Of a stretch of 64,000 nucleotides of DNA, positions 23,165-34,332 are shown piece by piece (within the stretch, counting starts at the first letter, position 1; each line of letters starts with the position of its first letter). A program made the translations under genes and the position numbers. Source of the DNA: Macrotis lagotis (Eukaryota; Chordata; Mammalia; Peramelemorphia; Peramelidae); assembly GCF_037893015.1 (NCBI RefSeq), contig NC_133666.1, positions 654,152,957 through 654,216,956 on the forward strand, given 5' to 3'. The notes below the pieces were generated by a model that did no database searches, was not told the origin of the DNA, and was given only the letters and a program-made list of their open reading frames with translations.

Positions 23165-23394
23165 ATACTAATATGTAAATATGCTTCACATGTCCAACTT
23201 TTACCAGATTGTTCAACACCAAGGGAAGTGGGGAGGGAAGGGAGTGTGAAAAAGTGGACCCATAAATTTGCAAATGGATGAATGTTGAAAAAGTACCATT
23301 GTATGTAACTGGAAAAATAAAATGAAATCTCGATTTTGAAAAAAAAAAGAGAAAATGGATTGGATGGGGGGATGGGGGTTGGGTGAATTTCTTT

Positions 23395-23445
23395 GTATCC
23401 ACAACACAGCACAGAACTTGGCTCATAGTAAGCATTTAATAGATG
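23395..23445 (+). mobile_element. L2-type tail fragment
   Basis: Wording near ACTTGGCTCATAGTAAGCAT resembles the extreme 3' end of L2 and MIR-linked tails. Very short. Confidence 0.4.
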
Positions 23446-23451
23446 CTTCTT

Positions 23452-23640
23452 GGGCAGCCAGGTGGCACAGTGGATAGAGAATGAGGGCTGGATTCAGGAA
23501 GACTAATCTTAAATCTGTTTGCCTCAGTTCCTCATCTGTAAAATGAGCAGAAGGAAATAGCAAACCACTTCAGTATCTCTGCCAAGAAGACCCCCAATGG
23601 GGGTCATGAAAAGTTGAACATAACTGAAAAATGACTGACC
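23452..23640 (+). repeat. MAR1-type CORE-SINE
   Basis: tRNA-like head, then CCTCATCTGTAAAATGAGC and a 3' part (AGCAAACCACTTCAGTATC ... GAACATAACTGAAAAATGA). This tail is of the type shared by MAR1 SINEs and RTE/BovB LINEs, so its partner LINE differs from L1. Confidence 0.75.
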
Positions 23641-23889
23641 AGTCATTTGGCTGACACACTATTGGTGTCTATAAGGATTCTATTCAGCCCATTTGGGTGG
23701 TTTCTGTAGTGGAGAAGATTAAAGAAGCCCTTAACGTTCTAAACTGGTGAAATTATGATGGAACAAGACATGCCTTCAGATCCTTAATGGGGACATATGC
23801 CTTGCTGCGTTGAATATACAGAATCTTTAACTGGTAACAGATTCAGGAGACTAGAATCTTATCCATCCACAAGAGCTGTGGGGATAATG
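23641..23889. other. No feature recognised
   Basis: Unassigned sequence between the MAR1 copy and an L1 tail. Confidence 0.4.
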
Positions 23890-24790
23890 CATTATTGATG
23901 GAGTTGTGAACTAATTTAACTTTTCTAGAGAGCAATTTGGAATTATGCCCAAAATGGAATAAAACTGTATATGCCCTTTGATTCTGCAATACCACTACTG
24001 GCCTGTATCCTGAGGAGATTGTAAAAAAAATAGTAAAAATCCCATATGTACAAAAATATTCAGAGCAATTCTTTTTTTTAGGGGTAAAAAACTGATGGAT
24101 AGAGCACTGGCCCTAGAGTCAAGAGGACCTGAGTTCAAATCCAACCTCAGATACTTAATAATTGCCTAGCTGTGTGGCCTTGGGCAAGTCACTTAAATCC
24201 TATTACCTTAAATAAATGAAACTTAAAAATATATTTAAAATAATTGGAAATCAAGGGGATTCCCATCTATTGGGGAATGATTGAACAAATTGTGGTATAT
24301 GACTGTGATGAAACACTATTGTTCTATAAGAAATCATGAGGGACAGGACTTCAGAAATGCCTGGAAAGACTTGTGTGGCTTGATGTTGAGTGAAATGGGT
24401 GATGATCAACTATGATAGGCTTGGTCATGTCAGCAGTGTAATAATCAAAGACAGTTCTAAAAGACTTGTATTAGAAAATACCATCCATATCCAGAGAAGA
24501 AACTGTGAAGTTTAAATGAAGAACAAAGCTATCTTCAATTTTTAGAAGTTGTCTTTTGCTTTTTTCCTTATAATGTTTTTTTCCCTGCTTCAATTTAATT
24601 CTTCTTTCATAACATGATTAATATGGATCCAGGTTTAGTATAGTTATATATGCAGAACCTATATTAGATTGCTTTCTGTAAGGAGGAGGGGAGAGGGAAG
24701 AGAGGAAGAGAAAATATACAAAACTCAAAATCTTGCAAAAAATTATTAGTGAAAAGTACCATTGCATGAAGTTGGAAAAACAAATAAGCA
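23890..24790 (+). mobile_element. L1 3' part
   Basis: Starts in ORF2 C-terminal wording (TTGATGGAGTTGTGAAC) and runs through the standard 3' UTR to an A-rich end near 24780. A SINE lies at 24075-24230. Confidence 0.7.
24075..24230 (+). repeat. WSINE1-like CORE-SINE, damaged head
   Basis: CORE and B box are normal, but the first 20 bases are replaced by AGGGGTAAAAAACTGATGG. Confidence 0.85.
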
Positions 24791-27530
24791 AAATGTGAGA
24801 TTGAAAACAACTAGCCTGGAAAATAGGTCATAGAGACAATATAAGAGTTATCATATTCTCTGAACATTTTGATCAGAAAAATGTCTGGGTACCATATTCC
24901 AGGAAATTACAATTGAAAATTTCCCAGAATTTTTGGGCTGGAAACCAAACTAAAAATAAAAGAACCTACTAATCACCTCCTGAAAGAAACCACAAAAGAA
25001 AAACTCTCAGGGACAACACATTAAAATCCTGAGCATCAAGGTCAAAAAAAAAAATGTTCCAAGCAACTATAAAGGAGTTCAAATATTAAGGAACCTTGAT
25101 AAGGATTACACAAGACTTAACATCTGCCATTATAAAGAAGATGACAGTGTAAAATATGATATTCTAAAAGATAAGAGATTAGAATAATTTATCCAACAAA
25201 ATTAACATTAAGCCTACAATAAGAATGTAGATTAAAGATTTCCAAATATTCCTGATGAAAAGAACAGAAATTAGTAGACATTAGAAATAAAAATGCAGGT
25301 ACCAAGATAAACACAAAGGTATGTATTGTATATTCATTTACTAGAAAAGGAATATATTGGGATGAATTGTTTACATATTAATGGAAGAATAGAAAGAAAT
25401 GTCTTTGCAGAACACAGATATATTTGAGTCATTAAAAAAAGTTAAAATGGCAGCAGGACTATGATTGCTATTGTTCAGTTTTAATGGCTTTAAGAGAAGA
25501 TAAAAATAAGAAGAATGGGGGATTATTATGTAGGAAAGGAGGAGGAAGGAGGAAATTACTATTACATAATAGAGATGTATAAGTTTAAGAGTATCTATCC
25601 ATGATAGAAAAGATGAGGGGGAAATGGGCATCTCATAGACCTCATATTCATTTGAATAAGATGAAAAATGAATAAAATCATACATATGTAAAAAGAAATG
25701 TCAGTATAGAAATATATTAAGTATATTAAACTCAAAAGGGAAATGGGAACAGGGACAAGAGAATGATAGAGAGAAATCTAAGAAGAACAAGATAGATAAG
25801 TCATAAGCAAAATAATATCAAATGTTGGAAGGAAATATATGAAGGGATGATTAAAAGGAAAAAAGGAGGAAGGAAGAATAAAGATCTGGAATCAGGGAAG
25901 GGTAAGGAAAAGATAAGAGTTTTAACAGTAGAAACAGATTATTTCAGTTTTAAGATCATAAATTCCAATCAAATTCCCTGTCTTTTAGGACCTCATTTAT
26001 TGAAAGGGAGGCAATACTAAAATGATAATAATAATACCTGCCTTAAACAATGTTATGCCAATCAAACTCCCAAAAGAAGATTTTTATGGAGCTATAAAAA
26101 TAATAACAAATTCATAAAAAAGGAACAAAAGGCCAATAATCTCAAGGGTAATAATGGGGAAAATGGAAACAGTAAACTGGACACATAATTAAAAATATTA
26201 CAATAACAACAAATCAAAAATTCCCAACTAAATAGAAATTCTGAAAAACTAAAGCAGATATTAATAAAATTGAAAAAAGAAAACTATTGAATTGATAAAC
26301 AAAATAAGATAAACTGATTTTTAAAAAGATAGGGTGGGGCAGCTAGGTAGTATAGTGGATAAAGCACCAGCCTTGGAGTCAGGAGTACCTGGGTTCAAAT
26401 CTGGTCTCAGACACTTAATAATTACCTAGCTGTGTGGCCTTGGGCAAGCCACTTAACCCCATTTGCCTTGCAAAAACCTAAAAAAAAAAAAAAGATAGGG
26501 TATGGGTGAGGAAATGATAAAATTAATAGTTACTTATGCTCATTTATAAAGGAGAGAGAGAAAAACCAAATTGTACATATCAAAAATGAAAAAAAGAATT
26601 TGCAACAATGAAAAAGGAAATAAAGAAAATTATCAGAAATTATTTTGACAAAATAGAGAAGAGATATATAATTAGAAATATATAAAATACCCAGATTAAC
26701 AAAAGAAGAAACAAACTATTTAAATAATTTGACATCAGAAAAATAAAGAATAAGGTATAAATGAATTCCCAAAGGAAAAGTTTCTAGGATCAGATGGATT
26801 CACAAGTGCATTCTACCAAAAATATTCAAAACAGCAATTAATTCCAATACTATACAAAATGTTTGAAACAATAAGGGATATTTCAATATATCTATGTGAT
26901 ATAAATGTAGTTTTGATACCAAAAGTTGGAAGTGATAAAGTAGAGGAGGGAAAATAACCACAAACTAATATCCTTAGTTCATATAGGCACAAAAAAATAA
27001 ATAAAATAACAAAACAGTTAAACTAACATAGTAGAAAGATTATATACTATAACCAGATTAGTTTTGTACCAGGTATTCAGTTTGGTTCAATATAATGAAT
27101 ACTATAAATATAATAAACCATGTTAATAATATAAACAATGAAAAAGGGAAGCTAAAAAAGTTGATTTTGACAAAAACTAAAACCCATTTCTTTTTAAAAA
27201 TTCTAGAAATCAAAGGAATAAAACTTCCCTTAATCTAGTAAAAGAATATTTCCCTAAATTCAAGAACAAATATTATATGTAGTGAAGAAAAGCTTTTCCA
27301 ATACGTTCAAGGGTAAAACAAGAATGCAGCTGTACTTTTTAACAATATGCTAAAAATGCCAGCTGAAGCAATACAACAAAGAAAGAAATTGAGGTAATGA
27401 ACAGAGACAAGGAGAAAATAAATTTTATGGGGTTTTGCATATGATACTATGGTATATTTAGAGTCTGAAGTAAATTTTTTAAATTTAATAAATTTACTAA
27501 AATCTGAGTACAGACTCAAGCAGAATCACT
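24791..27530 (+). mobile_element. Decayed L1 with ORF1 C-terminus, spacer and part of ORF2
   Basis: ORF1 RNA-binding residues can be read near 24840-24900 (FDQKNVWVPY). The purine-rich inter-ORF spacer runs about 25300-25950. ORF2 RT residues lie near 26760-26830 (FLGSDGFTSAFYQK), the expected L1 order. A piece with MPIKLPKEDFYGAIK near 26055 is a later ORF2 segment out of order, so rearrangement is likely. No frame is intact. Confidence 0.65.
26337..26493 (+). repeat. WSINE1-like CORE-SINE
   Basis: Near-consensus plus-strand copy. AAAAAGATAGGG stands before it and is repeated after the A tail. Confidence 0.94.
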
Positions 27531-27550
27531 TTAACTGTTAACAAAGAGCA

Positions 27551-27703
27551 GGGCAGCTAGGTGGCACAATGGATAGAGCACCAGCCTTGGAGTCAGGAGT
27601 ACCTGGGTTCAAATCCAGCCTCAGACACTTAATAATTACCTAGCTGTGTGGCCTTGGGCAAGCCACTTAACCCCATTTGCCTTGCAAAAACCTAAAAAAA
27701 AAA
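27551..27703 (+). repeat. WSINE1-like CORE-SINE
   Basis: Near-consensus copy with an 18-bp target-site duplication at 27533-27550 and 27704-27721, one mismatch. It is one of the clearest insertions in the window. Confidence 0.95.
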
Positions 27704-27721
27704 AACTGTTAATAAAGAGCA

Positions 27722-28119
27722 CTAACAACCTCAGCAAAGTCAGTGACCCCAAGAGAAAGAAAGGACCTTCTTAACTAACACAACAAATAGGTTGATAGGA
27801 ATGAAGAAAAGGTCATCGATTGTAGGATTGGGGCAGGAACAATATGGTTGACTATACGGAAGAAAGTAGACTGGCATTCAGGTAAGGCTAATCATGCTCC
27901 TCTCTAACAATTAAGAAATGTTAATTGTTTTATGGGCATCATCTCCATCTTGTAGTCTTTGCTAAAAGATCACAACTAACATGCTTCCTTTCAAATTCCC
28001 TTAATTACAAAAAAAAACAGAAAAGGACAGGTGACGGATCTTTTGGGGATGGTAATTTTGTGGGGCTCAACAGATAATCAGGAAGTATCTCAAAGGATAC
28101 CAACATGAAAGATACAACT
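27722..28119. other. No gene recognised
   Basis: Unassigned, no open frame of interest. Confidence 0.4.
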
Positions 28120-28450
28120 TTACTTTTTTTTTTTTAATAAGGCATACTCTTTTATAGCTTAAGTAGTTATTTTTTATGGCAATTCTTTTTCTAGCTCTTC
28201 TGGCTGATTTTATTGGTTATAAATAGGAAGGTTGATGATTTCTGTGGATTCATTTTTTATCCTGCAATTTTGCGGAAATTATTATTTCAATTAGTTTTAA
28301 CTGACTCTCGGGTAATCTGATGAAAATATAAAATTAATATTGCCTTTATTGATTCTACAATACTATATTGATTTTGTAATTGAGTCTAAAGTCACCTTGC
28401 CACATCCTTGAGTTGAGTTCTCCCTCTGAGTTACCTTAGTTTAAAAGTAA
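28120..28450 (-). mobile_element. L1 ORF2 fragment
   Basis: Minus-strand L1: the antisense ATCCTGCAATTTTGCGGAAA near 28260 is equivalent to CCAACTTTGCTGAAGC at 17858. Confidence 0.6.
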
Positions 28451-28456
28451 ATTTGT

Positions 28457-28590
28457 GGGTCAGCTAGGTGGCACAGTGCATAGAGCACTGGCTCTGGAGT
28501 CAGGAAGACCTGAATTCAAATCCAACCTCAAACAATAATTATCTAATTATGTGACCTTGGGCAAGCCACTTAATCCCATTTCCTTGCAAA
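28457..28590 (+). repeat. WSINE1-like CORE-SINE
   Basis: Plus-strand copy lacking CACTT in its CORE (CAAACAATAATTATC). Older variant. Confidence 0.88.
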
Positions 28591-28769
28591 AACCAAACAG
28601 AAAAACAAATTTAAAAAACTGCATCTTCCATGATATATCCAGAAACTCTATGAATTTAACCAAAAAATGTCCTTTGTGGAAATAGAGAAATAAATAATTG
28701 GAGAAAAATCGTGCATGGTTAGATTAAGATAGTATTTTAATAAAAATGATACTAACACCCAAATTAATT

Positions 28770-29215
28770 TACTTAGACAATGTTATTCCATTCAAACTCC
28801 CAACAGAATACTTTATGGCGCTATAAAAAATAATAACAAAATTCATATAAAGGAACACAAGGTCAAAAATCTCAAGTGTATTAATGAAAAAAAGTAGAAA
28901 GAAAATAGGAGGAAATGGGGGGGGCTTCAATACCAGATCTCAAACTGTACTTGAAAACAGTAATCTTTATAAAGGATCTGGTGTTGTTTCTTTTGTTTTG
29001 TTTTGTTTTTTAGTTTTTTGCAAGGCAATGGGGTTAAGTGGCTTGCCCAAGGCCATACAGCTAGGTAATTATTAAGTGTCTGAGGCCAGATTTGAACCCA
29101 GGTACTCCTGACTCCAGGGCCGGTGCTCTATCCACTGCGCCACCTAGCCACCCCCTGGTGCTGTTTTAAAGGGAAAAAAGAGAGGTTATTCAGTAAAATA
29201 GATTAGGTACACACT
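28770..29215 (+). mobile_element. L1 ORF2 fragment
   Basis: Residues such as VIPFKLPTEYFMAL near 28780 and the GG-x-x-x-P/S-DLKL-type motif near 28920 belong to the late part of L1 ORF2. A minus-strand SINE at 29012-29154 interrupts it. Confidence 0.6.
29012..29154 (-). repeat. WSINE1-like CORE-SINE
   Basis: Near-consensus minus-strand copy. CTGGTGTTGTTT before and CTGGTGCTGTTT after form the target-site duplication. Confidence 0.93.
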
Positions 29216-30430
29216 CTTTGGTTGGTTATTGTCCTTCATTCTCAAAGAGGTGTCTCAAAGTGTGTCCAACTGTGGGAGATCAGACCAATACAAGCTTGAA
29301 AGGTTTTACCATAGATTGAGTATAAATAGTCCACATGAACATTTGAAGTGTTCCTAAAGTATTCCTAAATTTGTTTATCTCACATTTCTTTTGAGTTACT
29401 ACAATTCCGCTTCTATATGATGCATACTTGGCAGTATACTTTTTTAGGATGTGCACATAGATGATGAGTTTGATTGTCAAAGCTAGCTAAAGAGACTAGC
29501 TTGGGAAGCTCCAAAGGAAAGTGTGAGACGGAAAAAAAAAATTAGATGGCCCACCACATTGAAAGTCTACAGAGGGGGTGGCTAGGTGGCGACTAGGTGG
29601 CGCAGTGGATAGAGCACCAGTCCTAGAGTCAGGAGTACCTGGGTTCAAATCCGGTCTCAGACACTTAATAATTACCTAGCTGTGCGGCCTTGGGCAAGCC
29701 ACTTAACCCCACTTGCCTCACACAAAAAAAAAATTTTTAAAAGTCTACATTGTGCTGATCTCATTGTTGCATGTTTGTGAAACCTGTACAGTATACCAGC
29801 TTCTTGCCAGAAACTGAAAGTACACTGCCTTTTTGTATTCAGACAAGCCATGTTGAGCAGTCCTTTGCCAGTGTCTCTCTCAAGTCACAGAATTGATTCC
29901 AACATTCTTCAGAGAGACCTTGAAAGTGTTCTTGTATTGTTTCTTCTGACCTCCATGTGAGCATTTGCTTTGTGTGAGTTTTCCATAAAATAGTCATTTA
30001 GGCAAACCTATGCTTAGTCAGTCCATCAGAACTGAACTCTTTGTAGTTAAGTTTGAATGCTTGGCAGTTCAGTTTGAGAAATGAACTCCCTGCCCAGTAT
30101 CTTATCTTGATAGTTGATTGTCAGAATCTTCCTAAGATAAAACAATTCAGGTGATTCCGTTTTCTGACTAGAGCTGTCCAGGTTTCACAAGCATACAACA
30201 ATGAAATCAGCATAATGGCTCTGTAGACCTTCAATTTAGTTGGCAGGCTAATACTTTTTCTCTCCTACATTTTCCTTTGGAGTATCTCAAACATTGAGTT
30301 AGCTCTGGCAATCAACCTCATCATCTATGTGCCTATTCTAGAAAAGTATACTGTCAAATTCAAATCAGTGTTTGATAGATCCAAAGACCTCAGTTGCTAG
30401 GAAAAGTTCTCTCTATTTAACAAAATCTTT
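29210..30430 (-). mobile_element. RTE-like LINE 3' part with an inverted internal segment
   Basis: On the minus strand, 30430 to 29830 matches the body seen at 12590-13020, and 29450 to 29210 matches the terminal part at 13120-13310. Between them, 29450-29820 is the same family on the plus strand (GATGATGAGTTTGATTG near 29462, GTTTGTGAAACCTG near 29775), duplicating part of the body in inverted order. A SINE lies inside the inverted piece. All reading frames are broken. Confidence 0.6.
29577..29735 (+). repeat. WSINE1-like CORE-SINE
   Basis: Plus-strand copy whose head carries a partial duplication (GGCTAGGTGGCGACTAGGTGG). AAAGTCTACA flanks both sides. Confidence 0.93.
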
Positions 30431-30489
30431 TGAGAAAACTTGACAAGCAGTCTAATGGAAATTTAGGTTCCAATCAGTACAACATCCTA

Positions 30490-30775
30490 TGCCAGGATAA
30501 CTTCCAAATTTATATGTTATACAAAGTTATATCATAAAAAAATTAGAAGGGCAAGGAAGAAATTACCTTTCTAATCTTTGGATAGAGGAAGAGTTCATGA
30601 TTAAGCAAGTGATAAAATTATATAAGATAAAACACAATTTTTTATATAAAACTTAAGTTTTTTTGCACAACAAATCTAATGTGATAAAAATTAAAAGGGA
30701 AAGAGATAAGTGGGGGACAAATATTTCCAACAAGTTTCTCTAGTAAAGTCTCATTTAAATTTTTTATAATTAATT
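30490..30775 (+). mobile_element. L1 ORF2 C-terminal fragment
   Basis: Plus-strand wording parallels 21790-21960 (AGAGTTCATGATTAAGCAAG, then KLKFFCTTN-like residues near 30650). Short and decayed. Confidence 0.5.
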
Positions 30776-31109
30776 TTATTTTATTTTCAATTCCAATTCT
30801 CTCCCTCTCCACTTCTCTTCTTGCATTTATTGAGACAGCAAGAAACATAAATCCCATTACAAATATGTAGTGTCATTCTAAACAAATTTCTACATTAACC
30901 ATGTACAAAAGAAAGAGAAGAAAATATACTTCACTCTGGGTCCATCAGTTCTCTATTTGGAGTTAGAAAGCATGTGTCCTTATCAGTGCTTCAGAATTAT
31001 ATTGAATTATTTTGTCAGTTACTAGGTCTTTTGAAGTTGATTATAATACTGTTACTATAAATTGTTCTCCTTGTTCTGCTCTCTTCACTTTGCAACAATT
31101 CTTAGATGT
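30776..31109 (-). mobile_element. L1 3' end, left half of the host of the nested stack
   Basis: Minus-strand L1 3' UTR and ORF2 end; the antisense wording near 31065-31090 (TTGTTCTCCTTGTTCTGC) is typical. It continues at 37713, the two halves being separated by the old HAL1-like element. CAATTCTTAGATGT is present at 31096-31109 and again at 37699-37712. Confidence 0.75.
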
Positions 31110-32045
31110 CTTTTTCCTCTTTTTTATTTTATTTTTTTGGTTTATTTATTTTATATTATTACAATAATCTTACGATAACAAACATAAATCCCCCTTCCCC
31201 TCCAGAAAGATGAGAAACCTCAAGAATAGTGAGAGAGAAACAAAGTGTACTTCAATCTGTGTTCAGATTCCAACGGCTCTGTCTCTGGGATGAATTGATT
31301 TCTTTATCCATAAGTCCACCAGAGGAGTTGCTTCATTATTTTTCTTACAGTTACTATTTCTAGCTGTATTTCCCTCCACTCTATTCCTCCCAACTCTCAT
31401 TTATTCCATTCTCTCTCTCCTTTCATCCTGTCACTGTATAGAAGTGTGTTGTATCTGAGAACTTTCTCCATGATCTTCCCTCTCTTCTATGACCTATTCC
31501 CCCCATTCCCCCTTACCGCATCACTTTCCTCTCATTTTTCTCTGGGATGAGAGATTTCTATGCCCTATTAAGTGTGTTATTTCCTCTCTGAGCCATTTCT
31601 GATGAGAATGAAGGCTTACTCATTCCCCCCTCACCTTCCCCTGTTCCACTCCATTGTAAAAGCTTCTTCTTGACTCTTATGTGAAATATCTTAGCCCCTT
31701 CTTCCTCTCCTGTCTCTTCCTCTCAGTACTTTATCACCCATTGACTTCATCTTTTTTTACTATATTATACTATTATATTCAGCTCCTTCCTGTGCCTTGT
31801 TTATATATGCTCCTTCTAACTGTTCTTATAAATGAGAAAGTTCATATGAGTTATCAGTATCTTCTTCCCATGCAGGAATACAAACAGTTCAACATCATTA
31901 AGTTCCTCATCATCCTCATCATCTCATCCATCCCCTCTATGGTTCACCTGAGTCTTGTACTTGGAGATCAAACTTTCTGTTCAGCTCCAGTTATTTCAAC
32001 AAGAAAGTTTGAAAGTCCCCTATTTCATTGAAAGTTCATCTTTTC

Positions 32046-32625
32046 ACAGAACCAGAAAAACATTGTACACCCTAACAGCAACATGGGGGCGATGATCAAC
32101 CTCGATGGACTCGCTCATTCCAGCAGTGCAACAATCAGGGACAATTTGGGGCTGTCTGCAATGGAGAATACTATTTGTATCCAGAGAAAGAACTGTGGAG
32201 TTTGAACAAAGACCATGGACTATTACCTTTAATTTAGAAAAAAAACTGATATCTTATTGTCTGATCATGCTATCTCTTATACATTATGTTTCTTCCTTAA
32301 GGATATGATTTCTCTCTCATCACATTCAATTTGGATCAATGTATGCCATGGAAACAATGTAAAGACTGGAAAATTGCCTTCTGTGGGGGGTGGAGGGAAG
32401 GGAAGTAAGATTAGGGGGAAAATTGTAAAACTTAAAATAAATAAAATCTTGAAGTAAAAAAAGGCATAACAAAGTGCTATGTTAGTTCTAAGAAAAAAGA
32501 TTATTGCCAACCAAGGAAGAAGGACGGATGGGATGACAATTTCAAGTAGGCTTTAAAGATTTATTAGAAATTAATGAATGATGATCAGAAATAAAGACAT
32601 TATTATAAAGGCACCTTAAAAAAAA
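32046..32625 (+). mobile_element. 5'-truncated L1 insertion with a 3'-transduced flank
   Basis: Inserted in the old HAL1-like element with a 16-bp target-site duplication, GAAAGTTCATCTTTTC at 32030-32045 against GAAAGTTTATCTTTTC at 32626-32641. 32046-32455 is L1 3' end, closing at AATAAAATCTTGAAGT and a short A run. About 155 bp of unrelated sequence follow (32463-32617), with AATAAA at 32590-32595 and a final A run at 32618-32625. That order is the expected structure when L1 transcription reads through its own signal into flanking DNA. Confidence 0.75.
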
Positions 32626-33174
32626 GAAAGTTTATCTTTTCCCCTGAAAGAGGATATTCAATTTTGCTGGGTAGTTGATTCTCAGTTGTAAACCAAGATC
32701 TTTTGCCTTCCAGAATATCAAATGCCAAGACCTACAGGCCCTTAATGTAGATGCTGCCAGATCCTGTGTAATCCTAACTATAGAGCCATGGTATTGAATT
32801 GTTTGTTTCTGGAAGCTTTTACTATTTTCTCTGACTTGGGAGTTTTAGAGTTTGGCTATAATATTCCTGGGAGTTTTTCTTATGGAATCTCTTTCAGGAG
32901 GCGAATGGTGAATTCCCTCAATTTCTATCTTTACCCTCTGCTTCTAGGATCTCAGGGAAATTTTGCTGTATTATTTCTTTTTTTTTTAATTAAATTTATT
33001 TTTTTATTCTCATTTTGTACAAATGTTTTTTTTACATTAATAAAATACACTTGTTTACAAGTAAACAAAATACCCCTCCCCCCATGAATATAGATAGACA
33101 TGCTTGGGTGAAAAAGTAAAGGGGAGAGAAAAAAATTAAAATTAAAAAATAATAGTAATAATTGTAGGTATGGT

Positions 33175-33306
33175 CAGGTGGCGCAATGGACGAAGCACCA
33201 GCCCTGGAGCCATGAGCACCTGAGTCCATATCCAGCCTCGTAAACCCAATAATCACCCAGCCATGTGACATGCAAGCCACCCAATCCCCACTGCTCTGCA
33301 AAAACC
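33175..33306 (+). repeat. SINE-derived module 1 (HAL1-like copy 2)
   Basis: Plus-strand SINE order, antisense to its host element. Compared with ordinary copies it has many T-to-C differences (GAGCCATGAGCACC for GAGTCAGGAGTACC; CACCCAATCCCC for CACTTAACCCC) and lacks a few bases of GGCCTTGG. It still ends in an A-rich tail. Confidence 0.82.
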
Positions 33307-33360
33307 AAAAAGAAGGAAAAAAAAAGACCCAAAATAAAATAAAATAAAATAGTAATAATA

Positions 33361-33494
33361 GTAGGGGTGGCTGGGTGTCAGACAGAGCATTGGCCCTTGA
33401 GCCAGGAGCACCTGGGTCCAAATCCAGCCCCAGACACCCAAAGATCATTCTGCTATGTGGCCCCAGGCAGGCCACCCAGCCCCACTTGCCCTGC
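33361..33494 (+). repeat. SINE-derived module 2 (HAL1-like copy 2)
   Basis: Plus-strand SINE order, head GGGTGGCTGGGTGTCAG with a short deletion, and the same T-to-C style of change (GGGTCCAAATCC, CAGCCCCAGACACCC). The tail is CCCCCAAATAATAATAAC. Confidence 0.82.
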
Positions 33495-33710
33495 ACCCTC
33501 CCCCAAATAATAATAACAAAAAATGTGCTTCAGTCTTTGTTCCAACATCATCAACTCTGTCGTGGGTGGATGTTCTTTATGATAAGTCCATCACAAAAGT
33601 TACTTCCATATTTTTCCAATATTGCCATTGCTGATCGCAACTCCCTCCTTTCTTATTTCTCCACTACCATGTACTATATTTTCTCTCTCCTTTCACTCTG
33701 ACTCTGCTGT

Positions 33711-33852
33711 AGGGTCGCTGAGTGGCACAGCAGACAGATCCCTGGTCCTGGGGCCCAGAAGCCCTGAGCCCCCATACCACCCCTTAGGCCCAGAATCCAC
33801 CTGGCCCTATGGTCCTGGGCAGGCCATCCAATCCCAGCCCCTTGCAAGAAGT
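33711..33852 (+). repeat. SINE-derived module 3 (HAL1-like copy 2)
   Basis: Most altered module, but its head (GGGTCGCTGAGTGGCACAG) and its tail region (CCTGGGCAGGCCATCCAATC) keep the SINE order. The older element lacks it at 31440-31460. Confidence 0.75.
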
Positions 33853-34332
33853 AAAAAAGAAAATGTGTTATATCTAACCATTCTCCCCCATAGTCCATCC
33901 TCTCCTCCATCACTCACATCACCCCCCTTCCCCCTGTCCCACCCCCTCTCCTTCTTACTCCAGATGCCTATACCCCATTGAGTATATATATGCTATTTCC
34001 TCTCCTAACCACCTCTGATGAGAGCGAAGATTCCCTCATTCCCCCTTGCCTCCCCCCTTCCATATCATTGCAATAGCTCATTGTAATAAAAAAAAAATCT
34101 TATTATGTGAAATATCTTGGACTATTCCCCCTCTCCTTTTTCTTTCTCCCATTCCATTTCCCTTTTTTTCCCTATTGACTCCATTTTTACACCATATTTT
34201 ATCTTCAAATTCAGCTTTCTCCTGTGCTTCAACTATAAAAGTTCCCTCTACCTGCTCTATTAACTGTGAAGGTTCATATCAATATTATCAGTATCATTTT
34301 TCTATACATGCAGTTCATCCTCATTAAATCCC

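Larger units (their letters stand above)
21745..23340 (+). mobile_element. L1 3' part (ORF2 C-terminus and 3' UTR)
   Basis: Contains the ordered L1 phrases: AATTGATAAATGGTTAAAGG near 22010, GGAGTTGTGAATTGATCC near 22437, GGGGAATGATTGAAG near 22625, and a G-rich block before the terminal A run at about 23340. SINEs interrupt it at 22072 and 23013. Frame-broken. Confidence 0.75.

Noticed and set aside
33032-33496. 154-codon minus-strand frame, and 108- and 119-codon frames on the plus strand nearby
   Set aside because: They read through SINE modules and simple sequence of the 3' UTR. The two element copies do not keep a common protein.
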